11,514 nucleotides of DNA from an uncultured Clostridia bacterium (GTDB lineage Bacteria > Bacillota > Clostridia > Oscillospirales > Acutalibacteraceae), in contig CALFPM010000007.1 in assembly GCA_937919155.1 (NCBI GenBank), forward strand, positions 1-11,514, given 5' to 3'. The translations under genes were made by a program, and so were the position numbers. Of this stretch, positions 5,417 to 11,514 are shown one piece after another; the first letter of the stretch is position 1, and the number at the start of each line of letters is the position of its first letter. The notes beneath the pieces are model-generated. The model saw only the letters and a list, made by a program, of their open reading frames with translations, ran no database searches and was not told the origin of the DNA.

Positions 5417-7021
5417 ATGGAGCAAATCATAAATTTCTTGTCACAGAATGCAATATTGGCGCTCTGCATCTGCCTTGCGCTTGGATATTGTATAGGTAAA
5501 ATCAAAATCCGCAATTTTTCTTTCGGTGCAACCATCGGCACGCTGGTGGTCGGATTCGTGTTAAGCAGATTTGTCACCTTTGAAATTCCGGGAATTCTTG
5601 CAACGGTTTTCTCGCTGCTGTTCTGCTTCACCATCGGTTATGAGGCAGGTCCCACGTTTTTCGGCAGTCTTAAATCAAACGGTATAAAATTTGTGCTTCA
5701 GGCGGTATTTTTCTCTGCTTGCGCATTTCTGGCTTTATATTTGCTGGCAATGAGCGGAATTGTGAATAAAGATCTTATCATCGGTATGGCTGCAGGTGCT
5801 CTGACTCAATCCTCAATCCTTACCGTTGCAAGCGAGCTTGACGCCACTGCTTCCGTTGCCTACGCAGTTACATATATGACGGGCACATTGATTGCCATTC
5901 TGTTTGTCAGTGTTATCGGTCCCAAAATCCTCGGGACCTCACCGATTATGGCGGCAAGAAAAAAGCTGGAAAACCAAAAGTCAAAAACAGGTGAGGCTGA
6001 TGATGATATCAGAACTGCACCGATTTATCCCAGGGCATACATTATGGATGCGGGCTCGAAATATATCGGCGCCACCGTTGAGTATCTGGAGAATGACTTT
6101 GCTCATGCTCTGCAAGTGGTGAAGATTACACGCGGCGGAAAGGATACACCCTTTTATCAGGATACCACAGTCGCAGAGGGCGATGTGATTACCGTTATCG
6201 GCTCCAATCTGAATGCGGTGGTTTTTGATGATGAATTTGCCCGTGAGGCGGCAGACAGAGAATATCTCTGCATTGATCTGATTTCAAAAGAAATCATTGT
6301 CACCGAAAGTGAAAACCGCTCTGCCGTAGATATTCTGAGCGAATACGGCGTTGTGCTTCAGAAAATCACCTCCGAGAAGGGCAAAAGGCTGTCGGTTGAC
6401 GATACTGTTGCGCTGACAAAGGGCATGGTGTTGCGAGTTTCTGGTGCAAAAGCATCCGTGCAGAAGCTGGCAAAGAAAATAGGATATATAAAGGAAACAG
6501 GCACAACAACAGATGTGCCCGTAGTCTTCGGTGCGTTGGTTATAGCTATTCTTTTCGGTTCTCTTAAAATTGCGGGATTCGGCTTGGGAGAAAGCACCTG
6601 TGCGCTGATTCTGGGGCTTGTGTGCGGCTGGTTCCATAACAAAAAGCCAAGGCACGGAGTTTTCCCCGAAAGCGCAAGATGGTTTCTCAAGAGCGTGGGT
6701 CTGAATATTTTTATTGCGGTAAAAGCGCTGACTACGGGTCTTTTTGAGCTGGATGAAAAAATGCTTGCCGTGTTCGGCCTTGGTCTTTGCGTAACTCTGG
6801 TGCCCCATATTATCACACTTCTGTTTTCAAAATACGTTATGAAAATGGAAAATGCAGATATTCTTGGCGGACAGTGCGGCAGCGGCACTTGCACGGCTGC
6901 TCTGAATTCTTTGATTGATTCTTCGGGCAGCTCGGTATTTACCGCAAGCTATGCTGTGACAAATGCAGTTTCAAACATTATGTTGACAGTAATGGGCGTA
7001 TTGCTGTCGTCTTTGCTGTGA
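5417..7021 (+). CDS. AspT-like aspartate:alanine exchanger (AAE) family transporter with TrkA-C domains
   Basis: This 534-residue inner-membrane protein has the AAE-family plan. An N-terminal hydrophobic half (about residues 8-172) contains the conserved YEAGPTFFGSL region. Next comes a large cytoplasmic loop with two TrkA-C-like regulatory domains (about 200-355, including IGATVEYLEND and EGDVITVIGSN). A second hydrophobic half (about 368-534) contains GGQCGSGTCTAALNSL. Members exchange aspartate for alanine or move other dicarboxylates such as succinate; the substrate here is unknown. ATG 5417 follows AGGGG at 5406-5410. The gene has its own strong promoter and ends at a shared bidirectional terminator, so it is a single-gene unit. 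With pckG nearby, a role in C4-acid or aspartate fermentation is plausible, but this is inference. Confidence 0.88.
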   Translation: MEQIINFLSQNAILALCICLALGYCIGKIKIRNFSFGATIGTLVVGFVLSRFVTFEIPGILATVFSLLFCFTIGYEAGPTFFGSLKSNGIKFVLQAVFFSACAFLALYLLAMSGIVNKDLIIGMAAGALTQSSILTVASELDATASVAYAVTYMTGTLIAILFVSVIGPKILGTSPIMAARKKLENQKSKTGEADDDIRTAPIYPRAYIMDAGSKYIGATVEYLENDFAHALQVVKITRGGKDTPFYQDTTVAEGDVITVIGSNLNAVVFDDEFAREAADREYLCIDLISKEIIVTESENRSAVDILSEYGVVLQKITSEKGKRLSVDDTVALTKGMVLRVSGAKASVQKLAKKIGYIKETGTTTDVPVVFGALVIAILFGSLKIAGFGLGESTCALILGLVCGWFHNKKPRHGVFPESARWFLKSVGLNIFIAVKALTTGLFELDEKMLAVFGLGLCVTLVPHIITLLFSKYVMKMENADILGGQCGSGTCTAALNSLIDSSGSSVFTASYAVTNAVSNIMLTVMGVLLSSLL

Positions 7022-7033
7022 TAATAAAATGAA

Positions 7034-7076
7034 AAGGACAGATGCATATCATGCGTCTGTCCTTAATTTTTTTATT
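7034..7076. terminator. Bidirectional intrinsic terminator
   Basis: A 14-bp stem (AAGGACAGATGCAT paired with ATGCGTCTGTCCTT, one G-U) closes a 3-nt loop at 7034-7064. On the + strand it is followed by AATTTTTTTATT for the transporter gene. On the - strand it is followed by TTCATTTTATTA for the acyltransferase operon. It lies between convergent stops at 7021 and 7087. Confidence 0.93.
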
Positions 7077-7086
7077 AAATTTGAAC

Positions 7087-7731
7087 TCAGACAGAAAAGT
7101 ATCTTTCTGCTCTCTCGAATTCCTCGGGTGTGCCGTAGCCATCGTCAAGATTCTTTTTGATAAGTGCGGCAATTTCCGCTTCAAGGCGTCTGTTTGCCTC
7201 CTCAACGGTCATTCCTGCGGTTGAAAAAGGTTTGCCGATGCGTGAAGTCAGGTTTTTGCTTCTGAATTTATATTCTCCCGTAACTGCAACAGGCACCATT
7301 ACTGCGCCGTTTTTGCAGGCAAGAGATGCGGCTCCGAATTTGAATTCGCCCATAAGATTATCGGTCTTGTTGCGTGTTCCTTCGGGGAAAATACCAAGTG
7401 CTCCGCCGCTTGAAAGCACGGCGTTTGCCTCGCTTTTTGCTTCCTCATCGTGGCCGTTGCGGTTAACGCAGATGCAACCCGTTGCTCGGAAAAACCAAGC
7501 GAAAGGTCCCTGAAAATACTCGGCTTTTGCCATGTAGTTAATGCCTCTTTTGGTTGAGAGTGCCGCCATACACTGGTCCATAACGTGCTTGTGGTTGCTG
7601 CATATTACCGTTGCACCCTCCATGGGAATGGGATGCTCAACAATAACTCTGGGGTTGTAGTAGAGCGAAAAAATCGGTAAAAGAATTTTTGAGAAAAATC
7701 TGAATCCTGCGGTTCCGGGTTTGTGCGACAT
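7087..7731 (-). CDS. 1-acyl-sn-glycerol-3-phosphate acyltransferase, PlsC family
   Basis: This 214-residue membrane-associated acyltransferase puts an acyl chain on the sn-2 position of lysophosphatidate or a related lysophospholipid. The family blocks appear in order: HX4D in NHKHVMD (His47, Asp52), a substrate-binding block around AKAEYFQGPFAWFFRATG, FPEGTR (115-120), and MVPVAVTG (145-152). A hydrophobic segment near residues 15-25 may anchor it. Its ATG shares one base with the stop of the upstream ligase (TGATG), implying coupled translation and a joint pathway. The fused E. coli Aas protein combines the same two activities. Whether this is the housekeeping PlsC or a paralogue dedicated to remodelling cannot be decided. 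It is the last gene of the ECF sigma operon. Confidence 0.92.
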   Translation of the reverse strand: MSHKPGTAGFRFFSKILLPIFSLYYNPRVIVEHPIPMEGATVICSNHKHVMDQCMAALSTKRGINYMAKAEYFQGPFAWFFRATGCICVNRNGHDEEAKSEANAVLSSGGALGIFPEGTRNKTDNLMGEFKFGAASLACKNGAVMVPVAVTGEYKFRSKNLTSRIGKPFSTAGMTVEEANRRLEAEIAALIKKNLDDGYGTPEEFERAERYFSV

Positions 7732-9440
7732 CAGGAAATTGCCTCCTTGGAGCTTTCTTTCTGAAGTTTCATAAAGTCAATCTTGTTGTATGCGGTTTTG
7801 GGAAGAATATCAACGAATTCATAGATATAAGGCACGCTGTAATGCATAAGCTTTTTCTTGCAATGAGCTTTGATTTCTGCCTTTGTTTCGTCATTCTTTT
7901 CCTTGCCGCCCTTAAGCACGATATATGCCTTGGCAACCTCTTTCTTATATTGATGAGGCACGGAAACAACAACGCACTTTTCAACAAAATCAAGATCTTC
8001 AACTGCTTTTTCAATCTGTGTGGGATATACATTGAAGCCTGATGTGATCATCATACGCTTGATTCTCAGCTTGTAATGCACAAAGCCGTCCTCGTCAATT
8101 GCCGCCATATCGCCTGTGTGGAGCCATACTTTGCCGTCTGCGTGGGTGCGCAGGGTGTTTGCGGTTTCTTCAGGATTGTTTCTGTAACCAATCATAACGG
8201 TGGGGCCGCTTACGCAAAGCTCACCGTCCTCGTTTGCAGGGAGAACATTGGTTGTGCCGGGTTCAACAATGCACATTTCGGTGCCGATGAGAGGCTTGCC
8301 GATGGTGCCTGATTTGTAGCAATCAGCAACGGAAAGGCTCAGCGCGGCAAGACCCTCTGTCATGCCGTAGCCCTCGCAAAGCTTGACATCGGAATTGTGC
8401 GATGCAAAGAAATCGTTAACGGTCTGCTCAAGTTTTTCGGGCAGGGTGTCGCCGCCGCTGACCGCATACTTGAGGAATGAAAAGTCGATTTTATCCATAC
8501 CCTTTGCCTTGAGAAGTGCGTCATAGAGAGTGGGCACGCCGAAAAGCATTGAGGGTTTGTTTTTCTTGATAATGCTTGTGAACTGCTTTGCGTTGAACTG
8601 GGGGATAAGCACGGAACAAGCACCGAAGCAGAATGAAACATGAACGCAGACACCCAGACCGAAGCCGTGGAAAATAGGCAGGATTGCAAGAATTTTGTCG
8701 CCTGCGTGAACATCGCGGAGAGTGAGAACAGCCTGAATGCCGAAAGCATTGAAATTGCTGTTTGAAAGCATAATATCCTTGGGTGTGCCTGTTGTGCCGC
8801 CGCTGTGGAGAATAACCGCAACCTCGCCGTTCTGTTCGCCTGTGGGTTTGTATTCTTTGGCAGAGGCTTCTTTCTTGGCAAATTCGTTCCAGGAAATGTA
8901 TCTCTTATCCTTTTTGTCATATTTATAGTTCTTTATGCACTTGAGAGCATAAAGTTTTTTCATGATAAAATTCATTGAGTTGCCTGCGGATGCAACAATA
9001 ACGGTTCTGAGCTTGGTTGAATCGATGATGTTCGCAATTTTTTCTGCGCAGATATCAACGGCGAGAAGAACGGTGCTGTTCACTCTGTTGATGTGGTCTC
9101 TGATTTCCTCCTGAGCTGAGAGGGGATGCAGAATGTTTGCAACTGCGCCCATTCTGTTGAGCGCATAGATGCTGATAACCGCTTCGGGGGTGTTGGGCAT
9201 AATGATGGTAACGATATCACCCTTTTTAACGCCCAAAGCCGCATATGATGCGGAAACCTTTTCGATTTTCTTAACGAGATTGGCAAAACTGCACTTTGTG
9301 CCGAAATATTCGTAAGCATCCGCATCGGGCTGATGCTCCGCGGCGATTTTGAGCATACCGAACATGGAAACATCGGGAATGTCAAAGCCAAGAGGGGAGT
9401 TCTTGTTTTCAAATCTGAAAAACGGATTTTCTCTTTTCAT
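7731..9440 (-). CDS. AMP-forming acyl-CoA/acyl-ACP ligase
   Basis: This 569-residue adenylate-forming enzyme activates a carboxylic acid, probably a fatty acid, with ATP and then loads it on CoA or ACP. The ANL-superfamily motifs are intact: A3 LHSGGTTGTPK (211-221), A5 GYGMTEG (357-363), A7 HTGD (441-444), the hinge region YKLRIKRMMITSGFN (456-470), and catalytic Lys553 in the A10 block LPKTAYNKID. The ATG at 9440 follows GAGG in a leader of only 12 nt after the small membrane-protein gene, so co-transcription is nearly certain. Its one-base overlap with the downstream plsC-type gene suggests that exogenous or recycled fatty acids are activated and then esterified to lysophospholipid. Chain-length preference is not readable from sequence. 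Confidence 0.93.
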   Translation of the reverse strand: MKRENPFFRFENKNSPLGFDIPDVSMFGMLKIAAEHQPDADAYEYFGTKCSFANLVKKIEKVSASYAALGVKKGDIVTIIMPNTPEAVISIYALNRMGAVANILHPLSAQEEIRDHINRVNSTVLLAVDICAEKIANIIDSTKLRTVIVASAGNSMNFIMKKLYALKCIKNYKYDKKDKRYISWNEFAKKEASAKEYKPTGEQNGEVAVILHSGGTTGTPKDIMLSNSNFNAFGIQAVLTLRDVHAGDKILAILPIFHGFGLGVCVHVSFCFGACSVLIPQFNAKQFTSIIKKNKPSMLFGVPTLYDALLKAKGMDKIDFSFLKYAVSGGDTLPEKLEQTVNDFFASHNSDVKLCEGYGMTEGLAALSLSVADCYKSGTIGKPLIGTEMCIVEPGTTNVLPANEDGELCVSGPTVMIGYRNNPEETANTLRTHADGKVWLHTGDMAAIDEDGFVHYKLRIKRMMITSGFNVYPTQIEKAVEDLDFVEKCVVVSVPHQYKKEVAKAYIVLKGGKEKNDETKAEIKAHCKKKLMHYSVPYIYEFVDILPKTAYNKIDFMKLQKESSKEAIS

Positions 9441-9452
9441 TTTTTACCTCGC

Positions 9453-9659
9453 TTATTTTGTTTTGTTCATCATATAAGGAATGAAAAAGCCTGCTGCAAG
9501 AACAACCGCAATTCCTGCGGCGGCAGCGCGCTTTTTGGTGAATAAACTTCTTTCGCACGCACCTTTGATGAGATTATCCGCAATACGGATTCTGTCTGCT
9601 GAGGTGAGGGCAACGGAGTTGATAAGACGGACATATTCCTTGGTGTAAGCATCAATCAT
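9453..9659 (-). CDS. Small single-span membrane protein, candidate anti-sigma factor
   Basis: The 68-residue protein has a charged, probably helical N-terminal part (1-43), one hydrophobic span (about 45-63, with FFIPYMM) and a short basic tail MNKTK. I chose ATG 9659, which overlaps the sigma gene by 8 nt and has AAAGGA upstream. The open frame continues to 9683 but would deepen the overlap. Translational coupling directly behind an ECF sigma gene is the standard place for an anti-sigma factor, and the topology (cytosolic N-terminus, one membrane span) fits. It lacks a recognisable zinc-binding anti-sigma motif and has almost no extracytoplasmic sensor domain. It could instead be a membrane-tethering or sensing peptide. 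No family was recognised; the function is inferred from position and topology. Confidence 0.72.
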   Translation of the reverse strand: MIDAYTKEYVRLINSVALTSADRIRIADNLIKGACERSLFTKKRAAAAGIAVVLAAGFFIPYMMNKTK

Positions 9660-10143
9660 TTTCTTTTGTCCTTTCAAGTTCATTTTTCAGAAGCTCTCTG
9701 CCTTTTTGCAGACGCTTCTTGACGGCATCCTCGCTGATGCCTGTTATTTCTGCAATTTCCTTGCATTTGTAGCCCTCTGAATAATGCAGTGTGAGTGCAA
9801 TTTTATATTTTTTGGGCAGGTTCATAATGATTTCAAAAACCTCAAAATCGTTTTCGGAAATTCCGATGTTTTTCACTTCCTCAAGGCTGACGGCGTTGCG
9901 CCTGATGCGCAGCTTGAACATGTTTTTGCTGATGTTTGCCGCAACTTTGATGAGCCACGCTTTGCGGTGCTCCTCGTCATTGAATTCGGGGGATTTGGTC
10001 ATGTATCTGATCAGGGTTTCCTGCACGGCATCTTCCGCATCTTCTTTGTCGCAAAGAATGCAGTAGGATATTCTGAAAATCATTGTGCCGTACCGTTCAA
10101 CAAGGTCGCGTATTTCTTCCTCGGTGAACTTTCTCTCTGCCAT
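9652..10143 (-). CDS. ECF-type RNA polymerase sigma factor
   Basis: The 163-residue product has the minimal two-domain ECF layout. Region 2 (about 10-75) includes YGTMIFRISYCILCDKEDAE and VQETLIRYM. Region 4 (about 108-157) includes LPKKYKIALTLHYSEGYKC and the helix-turn-helix EIAEITGISEDAVKKRLQKG. No extra C-terminal domain is present. The ATG at 10143 is preceded by GAAAGGGGGC. It heads a four-gene minus-strand operon: sigma factor, small membrane protein, acyl ligase and acyltransferase. Such factors are usually held inactive by a membrane anti-sigma factor and often activate their own promoter. In 10144-10317 I found no sigma-A promoter on this strand that I would defend. A small palindrome, GTTTC-C-GAAAC, sits at 10184-10194 in the leader. 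Confidence 0.93.
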   Translation of the reverse strand: MAERKFTEEEIRDLVERYGTMIFRISYCILCDKEDAEDAVQETLIRYMTKSPEFNDEEHRKAWLIKVAANISKNMFKLRIRRNAVSLEEVKNIGISENDFEVFEIIMNLPKKYKIALTLHYSEGYKCKEIAEITGISEDAVKKRLQKGRELLKNELERTKEND

Positions 10144-10317
10144 GAATATTGCCCCCTTTCAATGAATCTGAAGTGAATTGCGGGTTTCCGAAACTCACCC
10201 ATAAAGAAAACAACTCAGCACCCCGAAAGGTGAATAAAAAAATTTGAACATTTTGTAAACAATCTTTATATATAAATATTTTGTCCCGAAATAAGAGGAA
10301 ATATTATGAAAAAGCTC

Positions 10318-10346
10318 TTGACAACCGAACGAATGTTCACTATAAT
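10318..10346 (+). promoter_or_regulatory. Consensus sigma-A promoter of the rep gene
   Basis: Perfect TTGACA (10318-10323) and perfect TATAAT (10341-10346) hexamers are separated by the optimal 17 bp. This is the strongest promoter in the window. Such a promoter ahead of a replication initiator would be expected to need repression, and two candidate operators overlap it. The start should be near 10352. Confidence 0.92.
10326..10339. promoter_or_regulatory. LexA/DinR-type SOS operator
   Basis: CGAACGAATGTTCA matches the Bacillus DinR/LexA box CGAAC-RNRY-GTTYC at 13 of 14 positions. It contains the GAAC-N4-GTTC core. It lies entirely between the -35 and -10 hexamers, where bound LexA would block RNA polymerase. 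DNA-damage induction of the rep gene is the predicted outcome. Confidence 0.78.
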
Positions 10347-10348
10347 GG

Positions 10349-10374
10349 TATTTGTGAAAATTTAATCACAAATA
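10349..10374. promoter_or_regulatory. Inverted repeat over the rep transcription start
   Basis: Perfect 9-bp arms, TATTTGTGA and TCACAAATA, are separated by 8 bp. The element starts 3 bp after the -10 hexamer and covers the predicted start site. It could be an operator, or a 5' hairpin in the transcript. The TGTGA/TCACA arms resemble a Crp-type site, but the spacing is 8 rather than 6. Confidence 0.6.
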
Positions 10375-10392
10375 AATTACGGAGGTGAAATT

Positions 10393-11232
10393 TTGGAGAA
10401 AGGAGAAAACTCCGAAGCTTTTTACAGAATACCCAAGTTTCTTTTCAGCGATAAATATAAAAACATTCTTTCAACTGATGCAAAGCTGCTTTATGCCCTT
10501 CTTCTGGACAGAGCGTCACTTTCGGCAAAAAACGGCTGGATTTCATCGGACGGGAGGGTGTTTATTTATTTTACGGTTGCCGAGGCGAGCGAGTGCCTTG
10601 TGATGAACAAAAACAAGATTACCCGACTTTTCAAAGAACTTGTAACGGCAGGTCTTATTGAACGCAAAAACAGAGGTTTGGGAAAATCTTCTGTGATATA
10701 TCTTTCCGCAAATGTGGAAAAGTGTCTTCAGAATGTGGATTCAAGAATCCATAAAAATAAGCATAAGAGTCCACAAAACGTGGATTCCGGAGTCCACGAA
10801 AATTGGATTCAAGAGTCCACAAATTTAAGCGGAAATAATACTGAATATAATAATAACTACTCTAATAAGACTTACCTACCATCCAAGGGGGAGTGGGCGG
10901 AAAGGCTGAAAGAGAACGTTGCTTATGATTTTGTGATAAGTGTCCGTCCGAAAGAAAAGGTTGATTCCTTTATCTCCATTGCGGCGGAAACCCTCTGCGG
11001 TTATGCCGAAACTTACCGAATCAACGACGCAGACGTGCCTGCTCAGGCGGTCAGAGACAGATTGCTTTCCCTTGACGAAGACCACGTTATGTATGCCGTT
11101 GACGTTATGGATGATATCAACTGGCAGGTGAAAAATATCCGTTCGTATATGCTGACCGTGCTTTACAATGCCCCCGATAATATGGAGGCTTACCAAATAG
11201 CCGATTTCAAAAGAACTTATCCCTATGCGTAG
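10393..11232 (+). CDS. Replication initiator protein, RepA_N family
   Basis: The 279-residue product resembles RepA_N initiators of low-GC Gram-positive plasmids and mobile elements. The N-terminal winged-helix domain (about 10-108) begins FYRIPKFLFSDKYKNILS and continues with LSTDAKLLYALLLDRASLS and KITRLFKELVTAGLIERKN. A low-complexity linker (about 112-160) is rich in Asn and Tyr. The C-terminal domain (about 163-275), with VPAQAVRDRLLSLDEDH and IRSYMLTVLYNAP, matches the DUF6017-type tail of clostridial members. The start is TTG 10393 after GGAGGTG (10381-10387); the first in-frame ATG is far inside the first domain. RepA_N plasmids carry their origin repeats within the rep gene, and iteron-like repeats are present here in the linker. 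No partition, mobilisation or integrase gene is in view, so it may be an integrated remnant, part of a larger element, or a domesticated gene. Confidence 0.87.
   Translation: MEKGENSEAFYRIPKFLFSDKYKNILSTDAKLLYALLLDRASLSAKNGWISSDGRVFIYFTVAEASECLVMNKNKITRLFKELVTAGLIERKNRGLGKSSVIYLSANVEKCLQNVDSRIHKNKHKSPQNVDSGVHENWIQESTNLSGNNTEYNNNYSNKTYLPSKGEWAERLKENVAYDFVISVRPKEKVDSFISIAAETLCGYAETYRINDADVPAQAVRDRLLSLDEDHVMYAVDVMDDINWQVKNIRSYMLTVLYNAPDNMEAYQIADFKRTYPYA
10735..10820 (+). repeat. Iteron-like repeats inside the rep gene (candidate origin)
   Basis: Palindromic units TGGATTC-AA-GAATCCA (10736-10751), GTGGATTC-CG-GAGTCCAC (10780-10797) and TGGATTC-AA-GAGTCCA (10804-10819) occur here. A fourth unit keeps only its right half, GAGTCCAC (10767-10774). 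Centres are 22, 23 and 23 bp apart. The last spacing shifts the reading frame, so the same DNA encodes NVDSGVH in one unit and NWIQEST in the next. This points to conservation of DNA rather than protein, as expected for initiator-binding iterons. Confidence 0.8.
10821..10872 (+). other. A+T-rich stretch, candidate DNA-unwinding element
   Basis: Directly after the iterons the coding sequence becomes strongly A+T-rich, with runs of AAT and TAT codons for an Asn/Tyr-rich linker, ending near 10872. The order iterons then A+T-rich DNA is that of a theta-type origin. Melting at this site is inferred only. Confidence 0.5.
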
Positions 11233-11261
11233 AGCATTGTGAATTGTTTTCTATTTCCCTA

Positions 11262-11290
11262 TTGACAAATCCCGCGTTATGTTATATTAT
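11262..11290 (+). promoter_or_regulatory. Sigma-A promoter of the last gene
   Basis: TTGACA (11262-11267) is followed after 17 bp by TATTAT (11285-11290). An overlapping TATATT gives 15 bp and is less likely. The predicted leader is about 145 nt. No clear terminator for the rep gene is seen in 11233-11261. Confidence 0.75.
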
Positions 11291-11317
11291 ATTGACGTCG
11301 CTTTAACGCGTAAAAGC
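11273..11317. promoter_or_regulatory. Candidate operator around the last promoter
   Basis: CGCGTTA at 11273-11279 lies between -35 and -10. It is repeated inverted as TAACGCG at 11304-11310. The second arm is the centre of an 18-bp near-palindrome, GCTTTAACGCGTAAAAGC (11300-11317, one mismatched pair). A repressor site is plausible; no regulator is recognised. Confidence 0.4.
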
Positions 11318-11441
11318 TTTAAAGTGTTGAAAGTCACAAAAAATCGGCTTCCAGAGACCTGTTTATTGTCATAATGCAAAAAGCAGGGAAATGACGAGTA
11401 AATAAAACGGTTGTTTTTACATACGAAAGGAAAGAAAAATA

Positions 11442-11514
11442 ATGCCCATTACAGAATTTCTTGAAAAAAACGCGCAGCTTTACAAGGATGACGTTGCCCT
11501 TGTTGAGATTAATC
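11442..11514 (+). CDS. N-terminal fragment, probable AMP-forming acyl-CoA ligase (cut by window end)
   Basis: ATG 11442 follows GAAAGGAAAG and opens a frame through the window's end. The 24 visible residues begin MPITEFLEKN and continue AQLYKDDVALVEIN. This resembles the extreme N-terminus of adenylate-forming ligases, where a short helix precedes a D-x-VAL-type strand. No catalytic motif is within view, so the assignment rests on a short similarity. If correct, it would be a second ligase of this superfamily in the window, with a promoter of its own. Confidence 0.5.
   Translation, partial: MPITEFLEKNAQLYKDDVALVEIN

Noticed and set aside
10184..10194. Palindrome GTTTC-C-GAAAC in the sigma leader as an ECF autoregulatory promoter element.
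   Set aside because: No matching -10 motif at a suitable distance could be identified, and an 11-bp palindrome is not rare enough alone.
10223..10240. CACC-CCGAAA-GGTG with a following A/T run as a terminator in the divergent interval.
   Set aside because: The stem is only 4 bp and no gene ends there.
10306..10365. A 19-codon reading frame (MKKLLTTERM...) with an AGAGG-like site upstream, overlapping the rep promoter.
   Set aside because: It begins upstream of the rep promoter and ends in the inverted repeat. Its sequence is dictated by the -35, LexA and -10 elements, and no promoter for it is evident.
5314..11514. CRISPR arrays, tRNA or rRNA genes, or insertion sequences.
   Set aside because: No direct repeats with spacers, no cloverleaf or rRNA-like stretch, and no transposase frame were seen; the heptamer and iteron repeats have the wrong period and layout for CRISPR.

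Overview
The window looks like chromosomal DNA of an anaerobic Firmicute of the class Clostridia, most likely of the Ruminococcaceae/Oscillospiraceae type. The reasons are moderate GC, AGGAGG-type ribosome binding sites, near-consensus sigma-A promoters, a GTP-type PEP carboxykinase, a YwlE-like arginine phosphatase, and a RepA_N initiator with the C-terminal domain typical of clostridial members. No species can be named from sequence reading alone.

Layout. Positions 1-2536 (+) hold a YwlE-like phosphatase, rimI and tsaD. A small A+T-rich gene for a four-helix-bundle protein (23S rRNA intervening-sequence / S23 family) sits between rimI and tsaD. Positions 2603-4563 hold pckG with its own extended -10 promoter and an intrinsic terminator. 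Positions 4645-5286 encode a HAD phosphatase, and 5343-7021 an AspT-like AAE-family transporter with a strong promoter. A bidirectional terminator separates it from a convergent minus-strand operon (10143 down to 7087). That operon runs: ECF sigma factor, short single-span membrane protein (candidate anti-sigma factor), AMP-forming acyl ligase, PlsC-type acyltransferase. Divergent from it at 10393-11232 (+) is a RepA_N replication initiator gene with iteron-like repeats inside its coding sequence. The window closes with the promoter and first 24 codons of another gene, probably an AMP-forming acyl-CoA ligase.

The most unusual structure lies in 1-5312. Five intergenic copies of a compound repeat occur there. 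Each has about four tandem 7-bp units (CACTTTG/AACTTTG). In four copies these sit beside a short bulged hairpin whose arms vary between copies while pairing is kept. Two copies in inverted orientation bracket the S23-family gene and separate rimI from tsaD. This layout resembles REP-RAYT 'REPtrons', but with a four-helix-bundle protein in place of a transposase.

The second notable locus is the rep gene. Its promoter has perfect -35 and -10 hexamers with 17-bp spacing, and the spacer holds a LexA/DinR-type SOS box. A 9-bp inverted repeat covers the expected transcription start. Four repeats at 22-23 bp spacing lie inside the gene, followed by an A+T-rich stretch. This looks like a self-contained origin module, yet no partition, integrase or conjugation gene is visible around it.

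How the genes work together: rimI and tsaD belong to ribosome and tRNA modification, and the YwlE-like enzyme to protein-arginine dephosphorylation. pckG and the AAE transporter suggest C4-dicarboxylate/amino-acid fermentation metabolism. The ECF operon couples envelope sensing to fatty-acid activation and phospholipid acylation. These links are inferences from gene families and context.
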